Assembly: GCA_964385645.1 (NCBI GenBank)
Contig: CAYLPT010000201.1
Location: 1 to 25,481 of the forward strand
Origin: CAYLPT01 sp964385645
GTDB taxonomy: Bacteria; Armatimonadota; Hebobacteria; Hebobacterales; Hebobacteraceae
DNA: 25,481 bases
Direction: 5' to 3'
Under the pieces are notes generated by a model. It ran no database searches and was not told the DNA's origin. It saw only the letters and a list, made by a program, of their open reading frames with translations. The translations under genes were made by a program, and so were the position numbers. Within the stretch, counting starts at the first letter, position 1. Each line of letters begins with the position of its first letter. Below are positions 13,736 through 23,182 of the stretch, piece by piece.

Positions 13736-16014
13736 CTAGCCGGCTCGTACCGCATCTCTACTAAGGACTCTCCCGCCGGGACCGGCACGCCCCGAAACCC
13801 ATAGTTGACCCGGCGGATGAGCGCCGGCTCCCCATTCACCCAGGCCCGCCAGCCGGGGTAGTAGGAATCCATCAGCACCAGCATACCCGGGGCCTCCGTG
13901 CTGACGCGCAGCACGATCGCGCCCGGATCGTCCCGCTCGAAGTGCACCGCGTGCCTGACCGGCCGGGCCGGGCGGGCGCGAGGATACCACTCGGCGCGCC
14001 ATGGGTCGGGCGCCACCAGCGCGCGGCCCGCCACCGCGCGCGCGTCGGTCTCCAGGAGTCGCCGCGCCTCCTCGTCGTTCACCGGCGGCGTGTCGAGCGC
14101 GACGTAGGCGCGGGGCATCGCCTGGGTGTTCTCGTAGATGGTCACCTCGCCCTGGTAGCGGACCAGCCAGGTGGTCGGCACCTCCTGCCGGGTCATGAGG
14201 TAGCGCACCGCCAGCACGTCCAGCAGCGGGGAGTCGGCCGGCGGGTAGCGGGCCTGGTCGAGCGCCGGGCCGGCGACCAACTCGAAGGAGCGGCGGACGC
14301 GCAGCGAGTCTGAGCCGTGGATGTCGCGCAGGCCGAACACCATGGGGCTATTGTGCGGCATCCAGTCCAGGCCGTTGGCGGCCAGGGAGGTCACGCGATC
14401 ATGCCCCGCGTGCTCCGCGAGCCACCGAAGCCCGTCCGTCTCAGGGTACGCCATGCGGGGGTCCACGAACGGGTTGAACCCGATGCCGAACCCGAACAGA
14501 TCGAGCAGAACGAGCCCGACTGCCAACACCCCTGCCGACGCGGCCCGGAGCCCCAGCCGTGCCCGCAGACCGACGAGGGCGGCGGAGAGCATCGCCAGGA
14601 CCAGGAAGACACTGATCTGTATGCCGAGATAGCGCACAAACCCAGGGAAGCCCGCCTCCTGCACCGCCCGGATCTCAGCCCACCGGAGGATCACCGCGGC
14701 CGCCACCACCGCGGTGAGGATGCCGGCAGCCCACCAGGCCGTGCCCGTCGGCGCCGGCCCCTCGCGGCCCAGCAGGTCGTCGAGGCCCAGCGCCGCGAGC
14801 CCCGCGAGCCCGAAGGCGGCCAGGCAGAGGACCCGCCCCAGGCCGGCCAGCTCGCGAAATCCCGGGGCCACGTGGTACAGCGCGGCGTAGACGGGCGACC
14901 CGAGGGCCGCCAGCCAGGCGAACACGGTGAGGGCCGCGAAGAACCAGAAGGCGGCCTCCCGCCAGCGCCGCGCCGACCACGCGGCAAGCAGCAGCGGCAA
15001 GACGCCCACGTAGCACGCTGTCTCGAAGAAGTTGAAGGCGCTCGGGTCGCGCACGTTTCCCCAGTAGTTGTAGTGCACCGGGTTGCCGAAGAAGTTCGGC
15101 ACCAGGTACAGGACGAAGTGACCCACCGGGACGGCCGTCCGCACCGCCTCTGCAAGGCCGGGCGAGGCCCGCCCCGTGTGCCTGGCCAGCTCGAGGGTGG
15201 GCAGGATCTGCACGGCCGCGAGCGCGACCCCGACCGCCACAGCTGCCGCCGCCATCCCCACTGCGCCGGCGCGGCCCGGCAGGCCCTTCGTCCCGACCGC
15301 CCGCGTCAGCGCGTACAGACCCAGGGTGAGCACGGCGTACGCCGCGATCTGGAAATGCCCGCCAAGCAGCTGCATGGCGATCACCCCGGCGCACAGCACC
15401 GGCCATAGAGACCGCGGGTTGCAGCGGGCCCTCTCATAGCACAAGAGCGCGGCGGGCAGCCACATGAACACCCAGAGGGAGAGCGTCGGAAACTCCAGCC
15501 AGGACACCACGTAGCCGTTGAACACTAACACGACACCGCCCAGCAACGCTGCTAACGGCCGCGTCCCCAGCGCGACCAGAAGCGCGTACATGCACGCGCC
15601 CCCGAGGCAGAGATGTAGGATGGCCGAGACCCCGAAGCCGCCCCGCGCGCCGACAATGAGAAAAAGCACGTTGGGCGGGTAGAGAACCGCCGATTGCAGG
15701 TTCGCCACAAAGGGCGTCCCGCAGAACGCATACGGGTTCCACAGGGGTACGAGCCCCGCGCGCACCGACTCCACGGCGTAGATGCGCCACGGAAGATACT
15801 GTTGTATGGGGTCGAGCATCGGGTTGTGGGGGCGAACGAAGCCGGGAAACTCATGCCGCAGCGCGCGCCACGGCAGCATCAGGAGGCACATGTCCGCGGG
15901 GAGCATCACCCGCCCCACGAAGACCGGCCAGCAGAACACGCACACGGCCGCCACCAGCACCATGATAGGCCACCAACGCATGCTGCTCCGCCTCTGTGCT
16001 CGCTCTTCTCTCAT
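13621..16014 (-). CDS. YfhO-like polytopic membrane protein, copy 1
   Basis: 797 residues, ATG at 16014 forming a 4-bp ATGA overlap with the stop of the upstream gene. Seen: TM at about 15-35, then an outer loop with PADMCLLMLPWR (39-50), DPIQQYLPWRIYAVES (68-83) and PLWNPYAFCGTPF (90-102), then about eleven hydrophobic segments. A soluble C-terminal region follows, with RAYVALDTP, a jelly-roll-like DSYYPGWRAWVNG (from about 716) and a last TM (about 763-786). This layout matches the YfhO family (GT-C superfamily, membrane proteins linked to glycosylation of wall or lipid polymers in Gram-positives). It is clearly a paralogue of the protein encoded at 20752-23136. Substrate unknown. It ends the minus-strand series and overlaps the end of the plus-strand GT39 gene by 115 bp. 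Confidence 0.8.
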   Translation of the reverse strand: MREERAQRRSSMRWWPIMVLVAAVCVFCWPVFVGRVMLPADMCLLMLPWRALRHEFPGFVRPHNPMLDPIQQYLPWRIYAVESVRAGLVPLWNPYAFCGTPFVANLQSAVLYPPNVLFLIVGARGGFGVSAILHLCLGGACMYALLVALGTRPLAALLGGVVLVFNGYVVSWLEFPTLSLWVFMWLPAALLCYERARCNPRSLWPVLCAGVIAMQLLGGHFQIAAYAVLTLGLYALTRAVGTKGLPGRAGAVGMAAAAVAVGVALAAVQILPTLELARHTGRASPGLAEAVRTAVPVGHFVLYLVPNFFGNPVHYNYWGNVRDPSAFNFFETACYVGVLPLLLAAWSARRWREAAFWFFAALTVFAWLAALGSPVYAALYHVAPGFRELAGLGRVLCLAAFGLAGLAALGLDDLLGREGPAPTGTAWWAAGILTAVVAAAVILRWAEIRAVQEAGFPGFVRYLGIQISVFLVLAMLSAALVGLRARLGLRAASAGVLAVGLVLLDLFGFGIGFNPFVDPRMAYPETDGLRWLAEHAGHDRVTSLAANGLDWMPHNSPMVFGLRDIHGSDSLRVRRSFELVAGPALDQARYPPADSPLLDVLAVRYLMTRQEVPTTWLVRYQGEVTIYENTQAMPRAYVALDTPPVNDEEARRLLETDARAVAGRALVAPDPWRAEWYPRARPARPVRHAVHFERDDPGAIVLRVSTEAPGMLVLMDSYYPGWRAWVNGEPALIRRVNYGFRGVPVPAGESLVEMRYEPASYRVGLFISLVAAAGLSGLGGALVLARRARASATEARP

Positions 16015-17477
16015 AAGATGCTGTAGATCGTCAGCCACGCTCGCATGGCCAGCGCCTGACACACCAGAAGGAACATTATCGCGCACACCGTCGCTGCCCG
16101 CAGAGGGTGGCCGGCCAACCGCCCGGCCGCGGGCAGCGCCGCCGGCCACGCCAGGAACACCCAGATTCTCCCCACCTCGCCGCGGACGGCTCCTGAGAGG
16201 TTCAGCGCTCCCACTAGCACCAGCCACCCAAGCAGGAACGCCCGCAAGCCTCCGTCAGCCTCGTCTCCCCTGCGCCAGCGTGAACCCCATATCGCACACA
16301 CTGCCAGCGGCAGGCCCAGGAACACGGCCACCTCCACGGGATTCATAATCAGCCATTTCCAGTAAGTGCGCGCCGTCTCCATGACGGTCACCTCGCGATG
16401 GGCCCCGAGCGCTGCAGCCGCGGCCAGAACGGGACGATACCCAGTCGCCACGCGAAGCGCCGAGTAGAACGTCGCCAGCCCGCCCAGGCCCGCCGCGGCG
16501 CATCGGGCAGCGCCCCGCTGTACGCCCGCCCTCCCTCGGAGCCTGCGCATCTCCAGCAGGAGCCAGAGCGCCACCCATCCCGCGACCGCCGCGAATGCGA
16601 AGGTGAAGAACAGCCCGGCGGCAAGCGCGAGCCCGGCCGCGAAGGCAAGCGGCAGGCTTGTCCTGCGCCAGGCGGCGTGCGCCAGCGCAAGCGTCGCCGC
16701 GGTCATAGCCACGACCGTCAGGTCGGGCGACGCACCGAGCAAGAGTAGGCCCGGCATGGCGGCGGCCAGCACCGCGGCGCAGAGCGCGGCCTCCGCGCTC
16801 ATGAGTTGTCGGGCGAGCAGGTAGAGCGGCACCAGAGCGAGGGCGCCGCTAAGCGCGATCAGGGGCGCTGATAGCATGGCCGCCAGCGCGTCAGTGGGCG
16901 ACAAGCCTAACCCGAAGGTGTCGTTATAGCCTCGCGCAAGTGTGGCGAGGAACGGCGTCGGCGCCACCCCCGCGGTGAGCCGCCGGACGAGCAGGAAGAA
17001 CAGCACGACGCCGGGCGGGTGGGTGCGCGCGTGGTGCGGCAGGTAGGGGAGCTGCTCGTGGTAGCTGGCGAGCCAACTCGGCACATGGTCCACATCCAGC
17101 GAGACCCCGAAGTAGGTAGTCGCGTTCGGGCTGGCAATGACCGCGCCCGGGCCAACCCAGGGGAGGCCGACAGCGTTCAGCAGCGCGCACTGAAGGCCGA
17201 ACACCACCAGCACCAGCGCCGCGAGGGAGAGCGCGCGCGCCGCGGGCGCCATCGCGGTCCAGCGCCCCGGCCGGCACAGCGCCCTACCCAGCACCACCAG
17301 CGCGAGCCCGGCCAGCGCCGAAGGGCCCAGCGACACGGGTACCTCGTTCGGCCGCCAGACCCATTCCCCCGGCACCCCAAGCGGGAGCCCCGCCCACAGC
17401 CACAGCCCGAGCGCCGCCACGGCTGCGGCCCCGATGAAGACGACAACCAGAGCGGATCGGTCGCGGGCGCTCACCAT
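16011..17477 (-). CDS. Polytopic membrane protein, probable GT-C glycosyltransferase
   Basis: 488 residues, ATG at 17477, 3 bp after the upstream stop. Seen: about ten to twelve hydrophobic segments; a first large loop after the third TM with TYFGVSLDVDHVP (121-133; acids at Asp128 and Asp130) and HHARTHPPGVVLFF (148-161). The HPPG(V/T) motif before a TM is common in uncharacterised GT-C-like membrane proteins. It lacks the DE pair of its GT39 neighbours, so the catalytic acid may be one of the Asp residues above. No soluble domain of note. Its stop overlaps the start of the YfhO-like copy 1 (ATGA). Role in sugar transfer is inferred from fold type and neighbours; a transport or polymerase role is possible. 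Confidence 0.65.
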   Translation of the reverse strand: MVSARDRSALVVVFIGAAAVAALGLWLWAGLPLGVPGEWVWRPNEVPVSLGPSALAGLALVVLGRALCRPGRWTAMAPAARALSLAALVLVVFGLQCALLNAVGLPWVGPGAVIASPNATTYFGVSLDVDHVPSWLASYHEQLPYLPHHARTHPPGVVLFFLLVRRLTAGVAPTPFLATLARGYNDTFGLGLSPTDALAAMLSAPLIALSGALALVPLYLLARQLMSAEAALCAAVLAAAMPGLLLLGASPDLTVVAMTAATLALAHAAWRRTSLPLAFAAGLALAAGLFFTFAFAAVAGWVALWLLLEMRRLRGRAGVQRGAARCAAAGLGGLATFYSALRVATGYRPVLAAAAALGAHREVTVMETARTYWKWLIMNPVEVAVFLGLPLAVCAIWGSRWRRGDEADGGLRAFLLGWLVLVGALNLSGAVRGEVGRIWVFLAWPAALPAAGRLAGHPLRAATVCAIMFLLVCQALAMRAWLTIYSIL

Positions 17478-17480
17478 GCG

Positions 17481-19148
17481 CTAGTGCTCCACCGCGCGGT
17501 AAATCGAGACGCGCCCCGACGCGAAGACGCGCTCCAGCCATGGCGCCGCTGCGGGGTCGAAGCCACCCTGCTCACGCTCGGCCGGGGGCAGAAACATGGC
17601 ATCGTAGACCGAATCGTCCTGCAGCAGGTATGTTATGCTCCCCTCGCACCAGAGCGCGCGCCGCGCGACGTCTGGCGTATCAGCGCGCATGAAGGCGGCG
17701 AACTCGTTCACCTTCCGGGCGAACTCCAGCGTCTCCGCCCAGTGGCCCAGGTACACGCGGACCCCGGCGAGGGACGGCGCGTAGCTGCCAAGAAACGAGT
17801 TGCAGAGGACCACGTCAGAGAACGTGGCGTGTTCCCCCAGCCAGGCGAGAGCGTCGCGCTGGTCGGCCCGCAGGTAGAGGGGCGGCATCAGGTTGACGAG
17901 GTACTCGGTGTTGTTGGTCGCGAGGTCGCGGGCCGTCCGCCGAACGAAGAGCGCGCTTGACGGAGTGCACAACACGACCAGCGCCGCGCCGACAGCCACC
18001 CCGCGCCAGCCCCGCATCCGGCGCAGCATGGGCTCGACAGCGGCGGCCGCGAGTATGCAGACCGGGATGTGCAGCCCTTCCGCCAGCTTGCGCTGGAAGG
18101 GCACCGGCAGATACACCACCGCGAACCCCAACGCCAGCCACATCCCCAGCAGCCTGCGGGCGTCACTGCCCCTGAGCACTGACCCGGCGGCGCCCACCGC
18201 GGCCAGTGGCAGCGGAATCCCCAACCCAAGAGCCAGATACAGCGGCGCCGGCGACTCCACCGGCGTCTCCACCGCCTTCACGGCCAGCGTAACGTCACCG
18301 GCCCGAACCAGCCATACCTGGTACAGGAGGGACGGCGCCGCGAGCGCCGCCACCACCGCCCCCATCTCCACCCCTCGCCAACTCAGGCGACGCGCCGCGG
18401 CTAAGTAGAGCGCAAACGCCCCGAGCACTGCCGTCGCCGGGATCACGTTGTAGGTATGGATGTTGCCCAACACTAAGGCGGCCATGCCCGCCCCCACCGC
18501 ACATCGCGATGACCCCGCCCTGAGGGCGCCCGCGCCCAATGCAATCACGGTGATCGTGAGGAACACGGAAAGCGAGAACAGCGGGTTCAGCAGCAGAGTC
18601 AGGAATGTGATCGCCTCAGGCATAACTAGGCCGGGGCCGTAGTCCACCGGGTGAGGCGCGCCCGGGTGCGCGGGGTAGACCCACCCCAGGCCCGAGGCAA
18701 CGCCAGCCAGCATCAACGCTAAGCGGCGACCAGGCACGCTGGGCGTGACCTGCGCGGCCAGGCAGTACACCGCCATAAGCAGAAGCCAACCTGACGTTAC
18801 CCTGGCAGCGTGGTACACCACCGGCAGGGGGAGCCTCGTGACGCGGGCCTTCATGCCGAGGGCCAGGAAGAACGCGTTCAGGAGGCGCCCCGGCTGCGGC
18901 TCGGAGGTGAAAGGGTTGAGCAGAAAGACGCGGCCCTCCCGCGTCTGGCGCATGTACGCGAGGTACACGTTGTGCTCGTCCGGGTTAGCGATGAACCCAG
19001 AATAGTAGTGCCCGGCCGGGCGAATCGCCAGGCCCCAGAGGTAGGGCGCGCAGGTGAGCAGCATAAGCGCGGCCGACACCGCCGCCGCCCAGCGTAGCTC
19101 GACCGCAGGCGGCCAACGGAACCCATGTCTGGCGGGCGGGTCGGTCAT
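17481..19148 (-). CDS. Polytopic membrane protein, probable GT-C glycosyltransferase
   Basis: 555 residues, ATG at 19148 in a 4-bp ATGA overlap with the upstream GT39-type gene. Seen: TM at about 22-40, then an outer loop with GFIANPDEHNVYLAYMRQ (51-68); the Asp57-Glu58 pair sits where GT39/GT-C enzymes carry their catalytic acids. FTSEPQPGRLLNAFFLALG follows, then about ten hydrophobic segments and a C-terminal soluble tail of about 140 residues with LNSFLG-like strand DVVLCNSFLGSYAP and VYLGHWAETLEF. I know this pattern as an uncharacterised family usually labelled glycosyltransferase 39 or hypothetical membrane protein. Acts at the outer face of the membrane if the GT-C assignment holds. 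Part of the coupled series. Confidence 0.65.
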   Translation of the reverse strand: MTDPPARHGFRWPPAVELRWAAAVSAALMLLTCAPYLWGLAIRPAGHYYSGFIANPDEHNVYLAYMRQTREGRVFLLNPFTSEPQPGRLLNAFFLALGMKARVTRLPLPVVYHAARVTSGWLLLMAVYCLAAQVTPSVPGRRLALMLAGVASGLGWVYPAHPGAPHPVDYGPGLVMPEAITFLTLLLNPLFSLSVFLTITVIALGAGALRAGSSRCAVGAGMAALVLGNIHTYNVIPATAVLGAFALYLAAARRLSWRGVEMGAVVAALAAPSLLYQVWLVRAGDVTLAVKAVETPVESPAPLYLALGLGIPLPLAAVGAAGSVLRGSDARRLLGMWLALGFAVVYLPVPFQRKLAEGLHIPVCILAAAAVEPMLRRMRGWRGVAVGAALVVLCTPSSALFVRRTARDLATNNTEYLVNLMPPLYLRADQRDALAWLGEHATFSDVVLCNSFLGSYAPSLAGVRVYLGHWAETLEFARKVNEFAAFMRADTPDVARRALWCEGSITYLLQDDSVYDAMFLPPAEREQGGFDPAAAPWLERVFASGRVSIYRAVEH

Positions 19149-20755
19149 GGCTCGGGGTGCGAGTAGACGATAATGTGAGGCGAGGCGTACAGCCAGTCGG
19201 GAGGAGCCCAGTGGCGCCCGGGGGCAAGCCAGGCGAACCGGGGCGTGGGCCGGCGGTACTCAGTGCGCTCGCGGTAGGCGTCGTCGAGGGCCGCCAGGAA
19301 CGACACGACCTCGGGGCGCCTCAGGCGCAGCAGGTCCTGGGCCTCCAGGTCGGCGAGCACGAAGTAGTCCGGCGCCCCGTCGGTGAGCGCGCGCACATCC
19401 CATCCAGTGATAACCAGGCGACCACCCTCCATCTCGTTCCATCGCTCGAAGAACGGCCGCGAGTACGGGGACGGACCTCCGTTGTAGGGCGACACCGGCG
19501 GGTGCCAGAACCAAGGCCTGTCCACGAAACCGACGCGCAGGCCGCCCTCGTGCACCGCGGGCCGCAGCTCATGCCAAGCCTGATCCCGTGGATCCGGGCC
19601 GTCAACGTTGTGGACCAGCCCTGCGCTGTAGAGAGCCGTCAGCGCCACGACCACCGCGGCGACGAGGCCAGCGATGAAGCGGCTGTGCGGCCGCCGCAGG
19701 GCCTGGAGCGGCCACAACAGCCCCGCGGCGCCAAGCACCGCAAGGAAGGGCGTGAGTGGGACCAGATAGCGGATGAAGCGCTCCCTGCCGGCTCCGATCA
19801 CCAAGAGGTAGAAGGCAGACCACACGAGCGCAAGCCTCACCGCGCGCGAGGGCAGCGCGACAGCGGCGGCGACCCCCAGCGCCACCGCGGCAACCAGTCC
19901 ATAGCCCAGCCCCGCAGGCAGCCCCCGCAGCAGGTGGTAGACCCACCCCGACCCCGTATCCACGAACGCGAGCGTGCCGCCCACGCGCGCGTGCTGAAGC
20001 TCGAACAACACCCCGCGCCGGAAGTCCTCCGTCCAGAAGTACGGGCAGCCGATGATGAAGCCGACGACCGCACCGCCGAGCACCCCCAGCCCCCAGGACC
20101 ACCGCCAGGAGCGCGGTGGCGCAAGCACCGGCGCGAGCGCGGCCGGCAGGAGGAACAGGCCCGCGTTGTACTTAGTGGCCGCCGCGAGCCCGACGGCCAT
20201 GCCCAGCAGCAGGCCCCCGCGGCCACTGGGGCGCGCGGCGCAGCTTAGCGCGATTGCCAAGGCAACGGTCAGCCAGAAGGTGGCAGGCACGTCCACAGTC
20301 GCATAGTGGCTATTGACGATGTGAAGCGGGCAGAGGGCCAGCAGCGCGGCGGCAAGCGCGGCCAGCCGGCGGCCCTCACCGCGCAGCGCCCAGTAGAGGA
20401 CCGGCACGGTCGCGGCGCCCATGAGCGCGGTTATCAGACGCCCTAGCAGATGGAGGTGCCGCAGGCCGGCGGGGAACTCGGCGGGATCGGGCGCAAGGCC
20501 CAGCGCGACCGCGGGGATTCCCACCAGGTATAGATACAGCGTACCGTAGTTGAAAAAGCGTGGGTTCCACTCGCCATGCGCGAAGCCCAGAGAGGGGACC
20601 AGCACGAACACCTCGTCGGGGTGGTAGGAGAAGTAGTGGTCGCTGTTGGGCAGGCCCCAGCGCACGCCGGCGAGGCGCAGGAGCAGCCCCGTGGCGGCGA
20701 TCGCCGCCACGAGCGCCGGCGTGCGCACACCGGCTCGCGCGGTCGGCCCCTTCAC
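19145..20755 (-). CDS. GT39/PMT-type membrane glycosyltransferase (GT-C)
   Basis: 536 residues, GTG start at 20755 within a GTGA overlap with the stop of the upstream YfhO-like gene. Seen: TM at about 12-32; external loop with SDHYFSYHPDEVFVL (38-52; Asp47-Glu48 as catalytic pair); RFFNYGTLYLYLVGIP just before the next TM; LHIVNSHYATVDVP in the third loop; then some eight further hydrophobic segments; and a C-terminal soluble part from about residue 370 with WHELRPAVHEGG and DWLYASPHIIVYS. This is typical of PMT_2-type enzymes that use polyprenyl-phosphate sugars outside the membrane. It shares only fold-level features with the plus-strand GT39 gene at 12044, so the two probably differ in donor or acceptor. 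Confidence 0.85.
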   Translation of the reverse strand: MKGPTARAGVRTPALVAAIAATGLLLRLAGVRWGLPNSDHYFSYHPDEVFVLVPSLGFAHGEWNPRFFNYGTLYLYLVGIPAVALGLAPDPAEFPAGLRHLHLLGRLITALMGAATVPVLYWALRGEGRRLAALAAALLALCPLHIVNSHYATVDVPATFWLTVALAIALSCAARPSGRGGLLLGMAVGLAAATKYNAGLFLLPAALAPVLAPPRSWRWSWGLGVLGGAVVGFIIGCPYFWTEDFRRGVLFELQHARVGGTLAFVDTGSGWVYHLLRGLPAGLGYGLVAAVALGVAAAVALPSRAVRLALVWSAFYLLVIGAGRERFIRYLVPLTPFLAVLGAAGLLWPLQALRRPHSRFIAGLVAAVVVALTALYSAGLVHNVDGPDPRDQAWHELRPAVHEGGLRVGFVDRPWFWHPPVSPYNGGPSPYSRPFFERWNEMEGGRLVITGWDVRALTDGAPDYFVLADLEAQDLLRLRRPEVVSFLAALDDAYRERTEYRRPTPRFAWLAPGRHWAPPDWLYASPHIIVYSHPEP

Positions 20756-23136
20756 GGCCTGGCGCCTCGACGAGCCGCCATCCAGCCCAGGGTCATTGAG
20801 AGCACGCCCAGCGCGACCAGGCTCACGAACAGGCCGACCCGGAAGGCCGCTGGCTCGTAGCGGAACAGCACCGAGCCAACCTCCCGCGGCGGGGCCACCG
20901 CACGGAAGGTGAGATAGGCGGTGCGCACAGGGAGCGAGCGGCCGCCCGCGTAAGCGCGCCAGCCGGGCGCGGCGCTGTCGGCCAGGAAGAGGTATCCTCC
21001 CCCGCCGGAGGGCAGCTCCACCGCGACCGCGTTAGGCGAGAGGTCCCTGACCACCGCGGCTGGCTTCACCCCCTCCGGGATCTCCTCGCTGGGCTCGTCG
21101 GCGCCGGTGATGAGCACGCAGGACTCGACCGGGCCGGTGCGCACAAGGGTCTGAAGGGCCTCCTGGTGTGTCGGGGCGAAGACGGCCGAAGCAGCGACCC
21201 AGGCCCGGGGCCAAGCGTGTGGGTTTTGGTAGGTGTAGTAGGGGCCGTGGCGCGCGAGCTCGAGGCCGGCCACCGGCGTCGGGGAGACGACGGTGGTGAC
21301 GGCAGCGAGGCTCAACACGTCGAGCCCATAGCTGGGGCCGAGCCGCGCGAGGAGCAGGTTGCCGTTGAGCGGTGGGCTTGGGTCGCCGTGCTGTATCATG
21401 GCCGCGAAGTCGCGGTATCGCGCGAGGTAGAGCGAATCATAGCCCATGGCATCGCTCAGATCATACACCATCGCGGCGTTCGGAGGGAAGACCGCGCGAG
21501 GGAAGCGGTTGAGAGGCCAGTCAGAGGCATTGCCCATGATACGGCCGTCGCCGGCCTGGGGGCGAGCGGCCTCCGCGTAGACCAGCCTTGCCGGCACGAT
21601 GTGCAGATGCCCGCGGGAGGCGAGCAGCAGATCGAGGGCCAGCAGGCCCACGAGCGCGACCTGAGCGGCGCGCCGCAGGACTGCCCCGCGGGCCAGCGCC
21701 CCGGCCGCCACCGCCAGGAGCGCGGCGCCGACCAGCGCCCCGGCCCGCGCCAGCTCCGCGCTCGCCAGAGGCCCCAGGTCAGGCGCGACTGCCTCCAGCG
21801 CGCCTACCCCGGCGCGCCGCCACCCCCAGGCCGCGGCCAGCAGCCCAACAAGCAGGCACGCCGCGCCGGCCGGCAGGCGCCGCTCCCGCCGGCCGAGCGC
21901 CCGGAACAGCCCGTCGGCCCCGAGGCCCGTCAGCATCGCGAGCGAGAACACGGTCAGCAGCAGGATGCGGACCGGCCCCCCGCCCCGCGCATATCCCGGC
22001 GCCCAGTGGTACAGGGGCCAGTTGAGCGCGGTGCCCAGCGCGAGCAGGACGGTGATGAGCGCGGCCAGCGCGAAGAAGCGCGCGTGCCACCGGCGGCCTG
22101 CCGCGCCGAGGAGCGCGAGTGCGAGCGCGATGATCCCCACATAGGGGTAGTGCTCGGCGAAGTTCTCCCTGCTTACATAGGTGCCTAGACCCGGGTGCCC
22201 AAACGAGTGAGGGATAAGTAGGCTGCCGAGATGGCCGGCCGGCAGCGAGCGGAGCAGGAACCCCTCATAGCCGATGGGGCCGGCCGCCGCGCGGTGTGAG
22301 ACCGCGACCAGATCGAGCGTGGGCAGGAGCTGCCCGGCGGCCAGCCCGAGCCCGATGGCGCCTTGGGCGGCGACGACCAGAGCGAACCTGAACGCCCGCG
22401 TCCGCAGCCTGGGGCCGGCGGCCCGGCTGGCCGCGCGCGCGACCACGAACGCGCCTGTCAGCAGCCCAACGAAGAGCGCGATCTGGGGGTGACCGCCAAG
22501 ACCGGAGAGCGCGAGCGCGGCGCCCGAGGCGACGGCGTAGCGGCCGCGGCCGGTGGTCAGCGCGCGCTCGGCGAAGGCGAGCGCAAGCGGCAGCCAGACC
22601 GCGGTGCACAGGAACGTGGGAAGGTGGACCCAGGCGACGAACATGCCGCTGAGCTGCCATACCATCCCCCCGGAGACCGCACCGAAGCGGCCCACCCCTG
22701 CTCGCCGCAGCAGCAGGTACGCGAACCAGCCCGCCAGACCGAGGTGGAGCCAGGCCGACCAGGCAAAGGCCGCCGCGACGGGGAGCAGCCAGAAGAGGAC
22801 GTTGAGCGGATAGAGCACCGCCGACTGCCCGTTTGCGAGAAAGGGCGTCCCGCAGAACTGGTGGGGGTTCCACAGCGGGATCACGCCGGCGCGCAGCGAC
22901 TCGGCGGCGAAGCGGCGCCAGGGGTAGAACTGCGCGATGCCGTCCCACACCAGGGGGTCCCAGTGGGCGCGCGGGGGCAGGTCCAGCTGGGAGCGCCAAG
23001 GCTCGAGCTGCACCAGCAGGTCAGCCGGCAGCAGCGCGCGCCCGGGGGCCAGCGCCGACCCCAGTAGCACGCTGGGACCCGCGAGAAGCGCGAGGGCGGC
23101 CAGCAGCCTTGGGACTCCAGCTCCCCGGGAGGTCAA
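20752..23136 (-). CDS. YfhO-like polytopic membrane protein, copy 2
   Basis: 794 residues from a TTG at 23136 with GGGAGGGG 9 bases upstream; the frame continues upstream but lacks ATG/GTG there and would run through the EamA-like gene. Seen: TM (about 11-30), loop with LLPADLLVQLEPWR (35-48), WDGIAQFYPWRRFAAES (64-80), PLWNPHQFCGTPF (87-99), then about a dozen hydrophobic segments, and a C-terminal soluble region with APGWRAYAGGR and FRYEPAAFRVGLFVSLVA before the last TM. Near-identical blocks occur in copy 1 (13621-16014), including a 19-nt exact DNA match (22840-22858 with 15709-15727), so they are paralogues from duplication within or before this locus. YfhO proteins act in polymer glycosylation; the acceptor here is unknown. 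Confidence 0.8.
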   Translation of the reverse strand: MTSRGAGVPRLLAALALLAGPSVLLGSALAPGRALLPADLLVQLEPWRSQLDLPPRAHWDPLVWDGIAQFYPWRRFAAESLRAGVIPLWNPHQFCGTPFLANGQSAVLYPLNVLFWLLPVAAAFAWSAWLHLGLAGWFAYLLLRRAGVGRFGAVSGGMVWQLSGMFVAWVHLPTFLCTAVWLPLALAFAERALTTGRGRYAVASGAALALSGLGGHPQIALFVGLLTGAFVVARAASRAAGPRLRTRAFRFALVVAAQGAIGLGLAAGQLLPTLDLVAVSHRAAAGPIGYEGFLLRSLPAGHLGSLLIPHSFGHPGLGTYVSRENFAEHYPYVGIIALALALLGAAGRRWHARFFALAALITVLLALGTALNWPLYHWAPGYARGGGPVRILLLTVFSLAMLTGLGADGLFRALGRRERRLPAGAACLLVGLLAAAWGWRRAGVGALEAVAPDLGPLASAELARAGALVGAALLAVAAGALARGAVLRRAAQVALVGLLALDLLLASRGHLHIVPARLVYAEAARPQAGDGRIMGNASDWPLNRFPRAVFPPNAAMVYDLSDAMGYDSLYLARYRDFAAMIQHGDPSPPLNGNLLLARLGPSYGLDVLSLAAVTTVVSPTPVAGLELARHGPYYTYQNPHAWPRAWVAASAVFAPTHQEALQTLVRTGPVESCVLITGADEPSEEIPEGVKPAAVVRDLSPNAVAVELPSGGGGYLFLADSAAPGWRAYAGGRSLPVRTAYLTFRAVAPPREVGSVLFRYEPAAFRVGLFVSLVALGVLSMTLGWMAARRGARP

Positions 23137-23145
23137 CGCACCACG

Positions 23146-23153
23146 CCCCTCCC
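23146..23153 (-). promoter_or_regulatory. Ribosome binding site supporting the TTG start of YfhO copy 2
   Basis: GGGAGGGG on the minus strand is followed by 9 bases and TTG at 23136. It is the only start codon in a fitting place before the first membrane segment. Confidence 0.4.
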
Positions 23154-23182
23154 GCGCGCGGCGGCGCGCCCAGAGCTGCCCA

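Noticed and set aside
14317..15408. 363-residue open frame on the plus strand inside YfhO copy 1
   Set aside because: Low-complexity His/Arg/Gln/Gly peptide; typical shadow of third-position GC in the opposite strand.
16015..16227. 71-residue upstream extension of YfhO copy 1
   Set aside because: It overlaps the C-terminal coding part of the upstream GT-C gene, and an ATGA overlap start at 16014 is more likely.
21590..22090. GC-rich repetitive tracts as a CRISPR array or tandem repeat
   Set aside because: No regular repeat-spacer period; the tracts are Ala/Arg/Pro-rich coding of a membrane protein in third-position-GC-biased DNA.
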